Assembly: GCA_031374735.1 (NCBI GenBank)
Contig: JANMGQ010000252.1
Coordinates: 16,167 to 80,166, forward strand
Direction: 5' to 3'
Length of the DNA stretch: 64,000 nt
From: JABFRJ01 sp031374735
GTDB taxonomy: Bacteria; Pseudomonadota; Alphaproteobacteria; Rhizobiales; Hyphomicrobiaceae
Each line of letters starts with the position of its first letter. The first letter of the stretch is position 1. The translations under genes were made by a program, and so were the position numbers. Shown here in pieces: positions 25,175 through 34,041 of the stretch. The notes under the pieces are model-generated. The model did not search any database. It had not been told where the DNA came from and was given only the letters and a program-made list of their open reading frames with translations.

Positions 25175-26257
25175 TTATGCGTTGGCGGATCCGCTCGATG
25201 CAGCCTGGAACATGGTCAGCGCCTGGCGGGTCGCGGCCACATCGTGCACTCGGATGATCTGCGCACCTTGTGCAACAGCCGCCAACGCCGCGCCGACGGA
25301 GCCATGCACTCGCTCCGCCGCAGTTGCGACGCCGGTGAGATCGCCAATCACGCGCTTGCGCGAGGCGCCAAACAACAGCGGCACGCCGAGCCCATGTAGC
25401 AGCGCCAGCCCCGCCATCAGCGCGAGATTGTGCTCTTGCGACTTGCCGAAGCCGATGCCGGGATCGACGATGATGTTCTCGACGCCGATACCGGCCATGA
25501 CGGCGGCGCCGATGCGCGCCTCCAGATAGTCGAACACGTCGAGCAGCACGTGATCATACTTCGGCGCCTCCTGCATCGTGCGCGGATCGCCCTGCGCATG
25601 CATGAGGATGACGGGCAAATCGAGATCGGCGGCCGTCGCCAGGGCTTTGGGGTCGTGCGTCAGCGCGGAAACGTCATTGAGAATATCGCAGCCCGCATCA
25701 GCCGCGGCACGCATGACGGCAGCGTTGCGCGTGTCGACCGAGAGCAGCGCATCGGCCTTGTCCGACAGCGCTTCGATGACCGGGATCACGCGCTCCAACT
25801 CCTCGTCGACGCTGACGGGTTCAGCACCCGGACGTGTCGATTCCCCGCCGATATCGATGATATCAGCGCCCTCCTCAACGAGGCGCAGCGCATGCGCAAC
25901 CGCCGCTTTCCGACCGGTATGTCGCCCACCATCTGAAAAACTATCCGGCGTGACGTTGACGATGCCCATGATTCGCGGCCGGTCCAAGGCGAGCCCCGCA
26001 AGACGCGGACGTGGCGCGCGCATGGCCTCGAACAGGTCCGACGCCGTCATCGTCCGACGGCCCCAGTCGCGCTCCAGGAAACCACCCATGCCGATGATGC
26101 GCCGCTCAACGCGGCTGCCGTTGCGTTCGATCGCCTCAAGCGCCGTGTAGTCGAGCCAGCCACCGGCAAGCCGCAAGCTTTCCCACACCTCAACGGCGTT
26201 TTCGGCCTGAGCGACCGGATAGAGCCCAAGCGGTCGAAGATAAATATCGCGCAGCAT
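25175..26257 (-). CDS. folP: Dihydropteroate synthase FolP with N-terminal extension
   Basis: A 360-residue protein. The catalytic TIM barrel starts near 95 with PRIMGIVNVTPDSFSDGG and continues with GADIIDIGGESTRPGAEPV, DILNDVSAL, VDPGIGFGKSQEHN and GASRKRVIG, all DHPS hallmarks. It condenses p-aminobenzoate with hydroxymethyl-dihydropterin pyrophosphate in folate synthesis. About 95 residues precede the barrel, beginning MLRDIYLRPLGLYPV; ordinary DHPS has 270-290 residues in total. The extension is in frame and protein-like, and similar leaders occur in some alphaproteobacterial DHPS. Divergent from the dehydratase gene. Confidence 0.9.
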   Translation of the reverse strand: MLRDIYLRPLGLYPVAQAENAVEVWESLRLAGGWLDYTALEAIERNGSRVERRIIGMGGFLERDWGRRTMTASDLFEAMRAPRPRLAGLALDRPRIMGIVNVTPDSFSDGGRHTGRKAAVAHALRLVEEGADIIDIGGESTRPGAEPVSVDEELERVIPVIEALSDKADALLSVDTRNAAVMRAAADAGCDILNDVSALTHDPKALATAADLDLPVILMHAQGDPRTMQEAPKYDHVLLDVFDYLEARIGAAVMAGIGVENIIVDPGIGFGKSQEHNLALMAGLALLHGLGVPLLFGASRKRVIGDLTGVATAAERVHGSVGAALAAVAQGAQIIRVHDVAATRQALTMFQAASSGSANA

Positions 26258-26426
26258 GTGCTCGCCTGTGCTCAGCATTGTGAGCCGCCGCGTGCCAAGG
26301 CACAGGCGTGGTGTCAACGCATTCGACTGTTTGCACACACCGGCTGTCGTTCGCGTACCGCTGTCATCCACTGGTTCGGGCGCATGCCGTGTGCAAGATG
26401 CGCGACACCACCAACGGACTTCAGAT

Positions 26427-28163
26427 ATGACCCGCAAAAAATCCGCAGCCGATCTCCGCTCCGCGCGCTGGTTTGCGCCCGACGACTTCCGATCGTTCGG
26501 CCATCGTTCGCGCATGAACCAGATCGGCTTTGCGGTCGAGGAATTCCAGGGCAAGCCGATCATCGCCATCATCAACACGTGGTCGGATTTCGCCCAGTGC
26601 CATGCCCACTTCAAGCATCGCGTCGAGGACGTGAAGCGCGGCATCCTGCAGGCGGGTGGTTTTCCTGTGGAGCTGCCAGCGATCTCGCTCAGCGAGAGCA
26701 CCGTGAAGCCGACGACCATGCTCTATCGCAACTTCCTTGCCATGGAGACGGAGGAGTTGATCCGTTCCCAGCCGGTCGATGGCGTCGTGCTGATGGGCGG
26801 TTGCGACAAGACCACGCCGGGCTTGATCCTCGGTGCAACGAGTGCGGGCGTGCCCGCAATCTTCATGCCGGCTGGCCCCATGCTGCGCGGCAACTGGCAC
26901 GGCAAGACGCTCGGCTCCGGCTCCGACGCGTTCAAGTATTGGGATGAGCGGCGCGCGGGCAATATCGACGCCAAGGCCTGGGGCGAAATGGAGATGGGCA
27001 TCGCGCGGTCCTACGGCGTGTGCATGACCATGGGCACGGCTTCGACCATGACCGGGCTCGCCGATGTCTTGGGCATGTGCCTGCCCGGCACATCGTCCAT
27101 TCCGGCCGCCGACAGCAATCACGTGCGCATGGCGTCTGCCACCGGCCGACGCGCCGTCGAGATGGTCTGGGAGGACCTGACGCCGACGCGGATCATGACA
27201 CACGCCGCCTTCATGAATGCGATAACCGTTGCAATGGCCATGGGCTGTTCGACCAACGCCGTGATCCACATCCTCGCCATGGCGCGCCGCGCCGGCCAAG
27301 ACATCGGGCTCGACGATTTCGATCGCGCCAGTCGCAAGGTGCCCGTCATCGCCAACGTGCGCCCGTCCGGCGACACGTATCTGATGGAGGATTTCTACTA
27401 CGCGGGCGGCCTGCTCGGCCTCATGTCGCGCCTCAAGGGGCAGCTCGATCTGACGCAAGTCAACGCGTCCGGCGAAACGTGGGAGACGTCTCTAAAAGGC
27501 GCCGAAGTTTACAACGACGACGTCATCCGCCCCCTGGACAACGCGATCTACAACGAGGGCGCTCTCGCTGTTTTGCGCGGCAATCTCGCGCCCGATGGCT
27601 GTGTCATCAAGCCGAGTGCGTGCGCGGAAAAGTTCCTCAAGCACACCGGCCGCGCACTGGTCTGGGATGACTACGCCGCGCTGAAGAAGGACACCAACCG
27701 CGAGGATCTCGACGTGACCGAGGACGATATCCTCGTGCTGCGCAACGCGGGCCCGCAGGGCGGCCCGGGCATGCCGGAATGGGGTATGCTGCCGATCCCG
27801 ACGAAGCTCGTGAAAAAAGGCGTGCGCGACATGATCCGCATTTCAGACGCGCGCATGAGCGGCACAAGCTATGGTGCCTGCATCCTGCACGTCGCGCCCG
27901 AGAGCTACGTGGGCGGGCCGTTGGGTCTTGTGAAAACGGGCGATAGGATCACGGTCGATGTGGCGAAGCGCTCGATCCACCTGGAGGTCTCAGACGCCGA
28001 GCTTGCCAAACGCCGTACCGCACAGAAACCGCCGGCCAAACGCTACGAACGCGGCTACGGCTGGATGTTCAGCCAACACATCAAGCAGGCCAACGACGGC
28101 TGCGATTTCGATTTCCTCGAAACCGCCTTCGGCGCGCCGGTGGTTGAGCCGGACATCAATTGA
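26427..28163 (+). CDS. IlvD/Edd-family dehydratase, sugar-acid type (arabinonate dehydratase-like)
   Basis: A 578-residue Fe-S dehydratase. Cluster cysteines are C58 (FAQCHAHF), C126 (MGGCDKTTPG) and C199 (SYGVCMTMGTAST); ISDARMSGTSYG near 472 is the catalytic C-terminal motif. Starting ...RSARWFAPDDFRSFGHRSRM and keeping HFKHRVEDVKRGI place it with L-arabinonate/D-xylonate dehydratases rather than IlvD of branched-chain amino-acid synthesis. The enzyme removes water from an aldonic acid to give a 2-keto-3-deoxy acid. ATG 26427 is the first start aligned with the family. No sugar-oxidation partners are nearby. Confidence 0.87.
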   Translation: MTRKKSAADLRSARWFAPDDFRSFGHRSRMNQIGFAVEEFQGKPIIAIINTWSDFAQCHAHFKHRVEDVKRGILQAGGFPVELPAISLSESTVKPTTMLYRNFLAMETEELIRSQPVDGVVLMGGCDKTTPGLILGATSAGVPAIFMPAGPMLRGNWHGKTLGSGSDAFKYWDERRAGNIDAKAWGEMEMGIARSYGVCMTMGTASTMTGLADVLGMCLPGTSSIPAADSNHVRMASATGRRAVEMVWEDLTPTRIMTHAAFMNAITVAMAMGCSTNAVIHILAMARRAGQDIGLDDFDRASRKVPVIANVRPSGDTYLMEDFYYAGGLLGLMSRLKGQLDLTQVNASGETWETSLKGAEVYNDDVIRPLDNAIYNEGALAVLRGNLAPDGCVIKPSACAEKFLKHTGRALVWDDYAALKKDTNREDLDVTEDDILVLRNAGPQGGPGMPEWGMLPIPTKLVKKGVRDMIRISDARMSGTSYGACILHVAPESYVGGPLGLVKTGDRITVDVAKRSIHLEVSDAELAKRRTAQKPPAKRYERGYGWMFSQHIKQANDGCDFDFLETAFGAPVVEPDIN

Positions 28164-28226
28164 GCACTCAGGTGCAGGGCTTAGGTGCAACTTGCCGAGG
28201 GAGCAACCAGCGGATAATCTGCCGAC

Positions 28227-28484
28227 ATGGATCAGATGCTCTCCGACAAGATCACCGTCACCCTCGCGGACGATGAAGCGCGTATGGTCGCCGATCAGAT
28301 CGCGGCCGGTCACTACAAGACCGCGGCCGAAGTGATCCGGGCAGCGCTCACGCTGCTCGAAGACAACGATCCGCGCCTGCTCGCCCTCCAAGCCGCGCTC
28401 GCCGAAGGCGAAGCGAGCGGCCCGTCGCAGCCGTTCGATTTTGACGCTTTCAGGGCCGAAATGCGGGCCAGACCTCGCTCATGA
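28227..28484 (+). CDS. parD: ParD/CopG-type antitoxin
   Basis: An 85-residue ribbon-helix-helix antitoxin. ITVTLADDEARMVADQIAAG near 10-29 is the DNA-binding strand and first helix, and YKTAAEVIRAALTLLED near 31-47 the second helix. The acidic C-terminus (PFDFDAFRAEMRAR) normally wraps the toxin. It ends four bases inside the ParE start (ATGA), the usual TA coupling. The pair probably autoregulates its promoter in the 63-base gap after the dehydratase. The start may alternatively be the Met at residue 4. Confidence 0.88.
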   Translation: MDQMLSDKITVTLADDEARMVADQIAAGHYKTAAEVIRAALTLLEDNDPRLLALQAALAEGEASGPSQPFDFDAFRAEMRARPRS

Positions 28485-28771
28485 CCCGCTTCGTCGTTTC
28501 ACCGCGTGCGCGAGCGGATCTCAGGGACATCTGGGAATTCACCGAGCGGCGCTGGAGCGAGGAACAAGCGGAAAAGTACAATCTGCAGATTGAGCGGGCG
28601 ATAGAGTTTGTCGCCGCCGACCCACGCCGTGGACAACGCTTCAGCGCAAAAGGCGGGTTCTTGATGTATCCGACCGGCTCGCACGTCGTGTTCTACACGC
28701 GTGTTCCTGATGGCATCGACATCGTGCGAATCTTGCACGCCAGTATGGATTTCAAGAGGCATCTGCGATGA
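28481..28771 (+). CDS. parE: ParE/RelE-superfamily toxin
   Basis: A 96-residue toxin: RFVVSPRARADLRDIWEFTE at the N-terminus, RRGQRFSAKGGFLMYPTGSH in the middle and a final VRILHASMDFKRHL, all standard ParE landmarks. ParE toxins poison DNA gyrase. The gene is intact, with a matching antitoxin upstream, and overlaps the next gene by four bases, so a stability function rather than decay is indicated. Confidence 0.88.
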   Translation: MTRFVVSPRARADLRDIWEFTERRWSEEQAEKYNLQIERAIEFVAADPRRGQRFSAKGGFLMYPTGSHVVFYTRVPDGIDIVRILHASMDFKRHLR

Positions 28772-29820
28772 TGGCGCGAACGACAATCTGGTCGATATTG
28801 CTTGTATCGACGTTGATTGCCTTCCCTGGCGCCGGTGTTTTGGCTCAGACTAATACTCGCCCGGTGTGCGTCGAGCCAGTCCAACCGTTGCAGCCTCGAA
28901 TTAGCTTCTTAGCCCCGTTTTCGTGGCCGTTGCCAACGGGAGCGTCGCAGCAAGCGGGCACTCTGACCGAGTTCCAACACGGACCAATCAAGTGCACCAC
29001 ATACAGAGAGGGAGAAGCTTTGTGGCAGCTGCTCGGCCACTATTCGCGAGACATCGTCCTCCTCGGCGAAGTCCACGACAACATCTGGCATCATCGCTAT
29101 CGCTCTTGGCTCATAGATAAACTGCAGACCAAACAGACCCTCATCTTCGAACATATCCGTGCCGATCAAGCGGCAGCACTCATCCCCTTCAATTCAGGCG
29201 ACCTGACCAAGCCCACGCGCGGCAGCGCTGCGGATCTGTTCAAGGCGCTCGACTGGGACACCTCCGGCTGGCCGGACAAGGCGATGTTTGAGTCGCTGAT
29301 TGAGTCCGCTCTGCGCTCGGGCGCCAGGATCGCCCATGGCGATCCGCTGCGCGCGACCGTGCGTGATGTTGCAAAGCGCGGGCTGGCGGCGTTGCCAGCG
29401 GAGGACATCGCGCGGCTGAAACTCGATCAGCCGTTTCCGCCTGCCATGCAGGATGCGCTGCTGACCGAACTCGAAGCCAGCCATTGCGGGCTGATGCCGA
29501 AGACGGCATTCACGAACATGGCGCTGGCGCAGCGCTATCGCGACGCGTACTTGGCAGCACAAGTGCTGGCCGCACGGGAGACGGGCCAACGCGTCATCCT
29601 GTTTGCTGGCAACGGTCATGTCCGCGACAGCGGCGTGCCCTATGCCCTGTCGCTGATGAGACCGGACGTGAAGGCCGCCGCGATCCAGTTCCTCGAAGTC
29701 GTGGAGGGCAAAAACGACCCGCGCGACTACATCGAAACGGGCATGGCGTTCTTCACGCCGCGCGCGGAGCGCAAAAATCCGTGCGAGGATATGCGCGCGC
29801 GTTTTGGCAAGAAGGGCTGA
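28768..29820 (+). CDS. ChaN-like (haem-binding uptake / Tiki superfamily) exported protein
   Basis: A 350-residue exported protein. Residues 1-26 are a Sec signal peptide (TTIWSILLVSTLIAFPGAGV, cleavage after LAQ). IVLLGEVHDNIWHHRYRSWL near 92-111 is the EraA/ChaN-like signature with Glu and His ligands; VILFAGNGHVRDSGVP near 275-290 is its second half. ChaN homologues bind haem as a dimer at the outer membrane in some bacteria, while Tiki-type relatives are metalloproteases. No lipobox cysteine is seen at the cleavage site. Translationally coupled to parE by overlap, which is probably coincidental functionally. Confidence 0.8.
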   Translation: MMARTTIWSILLVSTLIAFPGAGVLAQTNTRPVCVEPVQPLQPRISFLAPFSWPLPTGASQQAGTLTEFQHGPIKCTTYREGEALWQLLGHYSRDIVLLGEVHDNIWHHRYRSWLIDKLQTKQTLIFEHIRADQAAALIPFNSGDLTKPTRGSAADLFKALDWDTSGWPDKAMFESLIESALRSGARIAHGDPLRATVRDVAKRGLAALPAEDIARLKLDQPFPPAMQDALLTELEASHCGLMPKTAFTNMALAQRYRDAYLAAQVLAARETGQRVILFAGNGHVRDSGVPYALSLMRPDVKAAAIQFLEVVEGKNDPRDYIETGMAFFTPRAERKNPCEDMRARFGKKG

Positions 29821-29932
29821 CACCGTGTCGGGCGGAATGGGGTGTCGCTCACACGCCGCTCGCAGCATTGCGGATCCGTCGGCAATCCTGCACCATACGC
29901 GATAGGGGCGGCTGCGGCTGAGGGGGACTGGC

Positions 29933-30814
29933 ATGGAGAAGCGCGCATCGCTGAGCGGCTGGTTCATCCCGGCCATGCTGATCCTGCCGCAGGTCGCGAT
30001 CACGCTCATTTTCTTCTATTGGCCCGGCGCCTCAGCGGTGTGGCAGTCGTTCCTGGTCCAGGACGCGTTCGGGCTGAAGACGTCGTTCGTCTGGTTCGAG
30101 AACTACCAGGACCTGTTCAAATCCGGCGACTACTACAAATCGTTCGCAACGACGGCGCTGTTTTCTATTTCCGTTGCTGTGCTGTCGCTCGGCTGTGCGC
30201 TCGCGTTGGCCGTGCAGGCCGACAAGCATATCAAGGGGCAGAATATCTACCGCACGCTGCTGATCTGGCCTTATGCCGTGGCGCCAGCTGTCGCGGGCGT
30301 GCTGTGGTTGTTTATGTTCCATCCCTCGCTCGGCATCATCGCGCGGGCGCTGCAACGTGCGGGTCTCGATTGGAACCCGCTGCTCAATGGCAATCACGCG
30401 TTCTCGCTTGTCGTCATGGCGTCGGTCTGGAAGCAGATCAGCTATAATTTCCTGTTTTTCCTTGCGGGGCTGCAAGCTATCCCGCGCGCGGTCATCGAGG
30501 CCGCGGCGATTGATGGGGCGAAGCCACGCAGGCGCTTCTGGACCATCATCTTCCCACTGCTGTCGCCGACCTCGTTTTTCCTGCTGGTGGTCAACGTCGT
30601 CTACGTGTTCTTCGACACCTTCGGCATCATCGACGTCATCACGGGCGGCGGCCCGGCGAAGGCGACGGAAACGCTTGTCTACAAGGTGTTTTCCGACGGC
30701 CGTCTTGGCGGCGATCTCGGCGGATCAGCGGCGCAATCGGTGATCCTGCTGTTCCTCGTCGTCGCGCTGACAGCCGTGCAGTTCCGCTTCATCGAGCGCA
30801 AGGTTGCCTATTGA
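29933..30814 (+). CDS. ugpA: Orphan UgpA-like ABC sugar-phosphate permease
   Basis: A 293-residue permease with six membrane spans and the EAA loop EAAAIDGAKPRRRFWTIIFP near 190-209, which docks the ATPase. The opening SGWFIPAMLILPQVAITLIF and GGGPAKATETLVYKVF near 240 match UgpA, the glycerol-3-phosphate/glycerophosphodiester permease subunit. UgpA acts only with UgpE, UgpB and UgpC, none of which is present within 20 kb on either side. The downstream region is a palindromic repeat and then a convergent gene. Either the partners are elsewhere or this is a separated, possibly non-functional copy. Confidence 0.82.
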   Translation: MEKRASLSGWFIPAMLILPQVAITLIFFYWPGASAVWQSFLVQDAFGLKTSFVWFENYQDLFKSGDYYKSFATTALFSISVAVLSLGCALALAVQADKHIKGQNIYRTLLIWPYAVAPAVAGVLWLFMFHPSLGIIARALQRAGLDWNPLLNGNHAFSLVVMASVWKQISYNFLFFLAGLQAIPRAVIEAAAIDGAKPRRRFWTIIFPLLSPTSFFLLVVNVVYVFFDTFGIIDVITGGGPAKATETLVYKVFSDGRLGGDLGGSAAQSVILLFLVVALTAVQFRFIERKVAY

Positions 30815-30869
30815 ATGCATGGGGGTATTAGGGCGGCGAGCAAAATTTCTGACCTATCACAACCACCGG

Positions 30870-30925
30870 CGTCATCCCGGATATGCCGGTCGCGCCTCGG
30901 CGCGACCGGCATATCCGGGATGACG
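30870..30925. repeat. Long perfect palindrome between convergent genes
   Basis: Bases 30870-30895 are exactly complementary to 30900-30925 (26 bp, loop CTCG). The ends read CGTCATCCCGG and CCGGGATGACG. The element lies between the ends of the permease gene and the aminopeptidase gene, which converge. A shorter relative with the same 11-base ends occurs at 37503-37530. It may act as a bidirectional terminator or REP-like element. Confidence 0.8.
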
Positions 30926-30982
30926 ATGATAGTTGGTCAGTCACAAATGTTGGCCGCTGGTATTAGAGCGGCTGTCCGACAG

Positions 30983-32410
30983 CTAGCCCAGCCGCAACGC
31001 CTCGAACAGCGCCCGCGCCGCTTGCACGTCGCCGCCTCGCGGCCCGAGCGGTTTTGCTGAAGGGCGCCAGCCGTAGATGTCGAAGTGCGCGTAGGTCTTG
31101 GCATGGCGCACGAACTTGCGCAGGAACAAGGCCGCAATGATGGAGCCTGCGAACGCGCTCTCGGAGACGTTGTTCATGTCGGCGACGGGGCTGTCGAACA
31201 TGGTCTCGTAGGGTGTCCAGAACGGCATGCGCCAAAGCGGATCAGCGACGGCATGGCCCGCCGTTTGCAGTGCCGCCGCGAACGCGTCGTCGTCGCAATA
31301 GAATGGCGCCAGCTCTGGCCCGACGGCCGTGCGTGCGGCTCCGGTGAGGGTCGCAAGAGATACCAGCACGTCGGGCTTGTCGTCGTCGGCAGCTGAAAGC
31401 GCATCAGCCAGCACGAGACGGCCTTCGGCATCAGTATTGCCGATCTCCACGGTTTGCCCGCTGCGCGCGCGCAACACGTCACCGGGGCGAAACGCGTTGC
31501 CCGCAATCGCGTTTTCGGCAACAGCCAGCAGCACGCGCAAGCGCACGGGCAGCTTCGCCGCCATGATCATATGTGCGAGTGCGAGGGCCGCCGCGGCGCC
31601 GCCCATGTCCTTCTTCATGAGTAGCATGCCCGACGCCGGCTTGATGTCGAGGCCGCCCGTATCGAAGCAGATGCCCTTGCCAACGAGTGTGACGCGCCGC
31701 CCGTCGGCACTGCCGTTCCAGGTGATATCGATCAGACGCGGCGCGCGGGTCGCTGCACGGCCGACAGCATGAATCATGGGAAAATTCTGCGTCAGCAGAT
31801 CATCACCGACGATGGCTGTTACAGTGGCCTTGTGTTGTGCGGCCAGCAGACGCGCGGCGGCTTCGAGTTCGGCCGGACCGAGATCGTTCGCTGGCGTGTT
31901 GACGAGGTCGCGGCCGAACCAGACGGCTTCGACGATGGCCTTCACACGGTCGGCATTGGCATTGGCGGGGATGTGCAGGCGTGGGCTGTCGACTGCGCCA
32001 GCGCTGGATTTGTAGCGGCCGAACTTGTAGGCGCCGAGGCCCCAGGCGATGGCCGCGAGTTCGGGCTGCGCCACGTTGCCCGACAATGCGTAGTTGGCCT
32101 TTGGTGCACTCGGCGGCACGAGACCGACCAGCACCTCGGCGCGTTGCATCGGATCGCGCGCGCTGGGCTCGCAGCCAATGGCAATACCAGCCGGTTCGCC
32201 TTCAGGGCCTGGCACGACAACCGCGCGACGGCTGGATGGCGTGAAGCCTTGCGCACACAGCCACGTCGATTGCGCTGTGGTCAGCGGCTGTTCGGTCGAC
32301 CATGTCGGGCCATCCGCGAGCCAGAGCTTGCGTGCATTGCTGAGTTTCGCCTTGGGCGAGGCATAGACAGCCTCGACATCGGGCCAACCAGGCTTTGGTA
32401 TATCTGTCAT
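30983..32410 (-). CDS. M17 leucyl-aminopeptidase family protein
   Basis: A 475-residue cytosolic dizinc aminopeptidase. The C-terminal catalytic domain carries VGKGICFDTGGLDIKPASGM near 250-269, MKKDMGGAAAAL and the signature NTDAEGRLVLADALS near 335-350, with all metal ligands in place. The N-terminal 150 residues are divergent from PepA, as is usual for the PepB-like alphaproteobacterial branch. It removes N-terminal residues from peptides. Its start overlaps the stop of the molybdenum-cofactor fusion gene by four bases, so it is the last gene of a three-gene operon. Confidence 0.9.
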   Translation of the reverse strand: MTDIPKPGWPDVEAVYASPKAKLSNARKLWLADGPTWSTEQPLTTAQSTWLCAQGFTPSSRRAVVVPGPEGEPAGIAIGCEPSARDPMQRAEVLVGLVPPSAPKANYALSGNVAQPELAAIAWGLGAYKFGRYKSSAGAVDSPRLHIPANANADRVKAIVEAVWFGRDLVNTPANDLGPAELEAAARLLAAQHKATVTAIVGDDLLTQNFPMIHAVGRAATRAPRLIDITWNGSADGRRVTLVGKGICFDTGGLDIKPASGMLLMKKDMGGAAAALALAHMIMAAKLPVRLRVLLAVAENAIAGNAFRPGDVLRARSGQTVEIGNTDAEGRLVLADALSAADDDKPDVLVSLATLTGAARTAVGPELAPFYCDDDAFAAALQTAGHAVADPLWRMPFWTPYETMFDSPVADMNNVSESAFAGSIIAALFLRKFVRHAKTYAHFDIYGWRPSAKPLGPRGGDVQAARALFEALRLG

Positions 32411-34041
32411 GTCTTTGGGTCCGCAAAGCGGGCGCGCAGCGCCGCGAGTGCCTCAGGCGTGTCGATGTCAGCCAACACGGCGTCACTGTCGATCTCGACC
32501 TCGGCCACTTGGTCGAACGCGCTGCCGAGCAGATGTTTCGCGCCGGTGTCGCCGGTTACGCTGGCCATATCGGCCAGAAACGAACGTCCCCACAGCACGG
32601 GATTGCCACGTTTGCCGCCCCGCGTCGGCACGATGATCGAGCGGTTGTCGGCGGGCGAGAAAGCCGCGATCAGCCGGTCGAGATGCTGCGTCGTCACCTC
32701 AGGCATATCGCCGAGTGCGACGATGACGCCGTCGATGTCCGAGGGCAGTTCGGCGAGACCGCGCTTCAACGACGTCGAGAGGCCTGCAGCAAAGTTGGGA
32801 TTGTGTACGAGGCGCACGTCGAGGCCGGCGAGTGCGGACGCGACCTGCTCCGGCTCGTTGCCGGTGACGGCGATGATGTGCGCGCACTGGCTGGCGGCAA
32901 TGGCTTCGGCCACATGGCGCACGATGGGTTTGCCCGCGAGATCAGCCGCAAGCTTGTTGATGCCCATGCGCGTTGCACGACCTGCGGCGAGGATTACGCA
33001 CGCGATCCGCGCGGCCTGGCGCGGTCCGGGTTCGTTGACAGCTGCATCGCCAGAGCGCGGTTGCGGCCGGGTCGGGATTTCCTTGAGCAGGCCGCCAACA
33101 CCCATGCGCGCAATATCGGCCGACGACACGGTGATGCCGGCCAGCACACGCTCCAGCACCCAGTCGAAACCGTTGAGCTTAGGCGAACTGGCGCAACTCG
33201 GGATACCGATGACGGGCGTTGTCCCAAGTGCGCCCATCAGCAGGAGATTGCCGGGGTCAACGGGCATGCCGAGACGCTCGATGCGCCCACCAGCCGCCAC
33301 AAGGCCCGCGGGGATGACATCGCTTTCATCGACAATGGCTGATGCGGCGAACACGAGCACCGGATCACAGCCTTGTGCGATCAATGAGCGGATGGCGTCC
33401 GCGACGGCCTCGATCGTGTGGGGTACGCGCACCTCGGCCGCGATCAAACTGCCGAGCGCAGCAACCCGTGTTTCGATCGCTTTCGTGCGCTTGGCCAAGA
33501 CGTTCGGCTTGGTCGCTGGCAGTGTCGTCAGGATCAGCCCTATGCGACGCGGCGCGAAGGCTGTGACCTTCATCGGGGCCTGTCGCGCGGCGGCTTGAGC
33601 CGTCACGAGTGCGGCTTCAGGAACCGCAAACGGAATGATCTTAACAGTTGCGATCATATCACCGGCGGCCACGCGCACGTCAGTCCGCAGCGTTGCCACT
33701 GTCAGGCGCGGATCTGCATTGACGGCCGCAACCGCCAGGGAATCGAACTGTAGAATGCCTGCCGCCGTCGCGTAGAGATTACACCGGCCGGTGAAGGGCT
33801 CAGCCACGCGCGCGCCAGCTCCCGCCAAGGCCTCGGCCAAGCGGCGCGCGGCTACATCCTCGCCGACGTCGCCCGGCTCAAGGCGTGCTGCCATGACGGT
33901 TACGATGCCGGCTGCGCGAAGCGCTGTGATGTCGGCCGCCGACAAACGGCGGCCCTTCTTGAGCACGCCGCCTGCTACAGGTGCGCTATGGGCGAGCATG
34001 GCGCCCTCCGCATCTGCGAGAGCGAACGTGGCAAACTTCAT
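32407..34041 (-). CDS. Fused MoaB/CinA-like molybdopterin-binding and MocA-type nucleotidyltransferase
   Basis: A 544-residue two-domain protein. The N-terminal about 330 residues resemble the molybdopterin-binding (MoCF_biosynth) family: IGLILTTLPATKPNVLAKRT near 168 and GRIERLGMPVDPGNLLLMGA near 252. From about 345 a MobA/MocA-type NTP transferase begins with CVILAAGRATRMGINKLAAD and contains VIVALGDMPEVTTQHLDRL. MocA makes the cytosine-dinucleotide form of Moco used by xanthine-oxidase-family enzymes. Fusions of these two halves are known in alphaproteobacteria. No molybdoenzyme is adjacent. Overlaps both neighbours by four bases. Confidence 0.87.
   Translation of the reverse strand: MKFATFALADAEGAMLAHSAPVAGGVLKKGRRLSAADITALRAAGIVTVMAARLEPGDVGEDVAARRLAEALAGAGARVAEPFTGRCNLYATAAGILQFDSLAVAAVNADPRLTVATLRTDVRVAAGDMIATVKIIPFAVPEAALVTAQAAARQAPMKVTAFAPRRIGLILTTLPATKPNVLAKRTKAIETRVAALGSLIAAEVRVPHTIEAVADAIRSLIAQGCDPVLVFAASAIVDESDVIPAGLVAAGGRIERLGMPVDPGNLLLMGALGTTPVIGIPSCASSPKLNGFDWVLERVLAGITVSSADIARMGVGGLLKEIPTRPQPRSGDAAVNEPGPRQAARIACVILAAGRATRMGINKLAADLAGKPIVRHVAEAIAASQCAHIIAVTGNEPEQVASALAGLDVRLVHNPNFAAGLSTSLKRGLAELPSDIDGVIVALGDMPEVTTQHLDRLIAAFSPADNRSIIVPTRGGKRGNPVLWGRSFLADMASVTGDTGAKHLLGSAFDQVAEVEIDSDAVLADIDTPEALAALRARFADPKT

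Noticed and set aside
26256..26426. Extension of the dehydratase frame upstream to 26256
   Set aside because: Residues before the Met at 26427 are not dehydratase-like and would overlap the folP start.
30870..30925. Palindrome considered as an intrinsic terminator or small RNA gene
   Set aside because: No T-tract on either strand and no promoter seen; kept only as a repeat with a possible terminating role.
31769..33598. 609-codon plus-strand open frame antisense to the Moco fusion and aminopeptidase
   Set aside because: Serine/arginine-rich low-complexity translation typical of shadows; both genes on the other strand have clear motifs.
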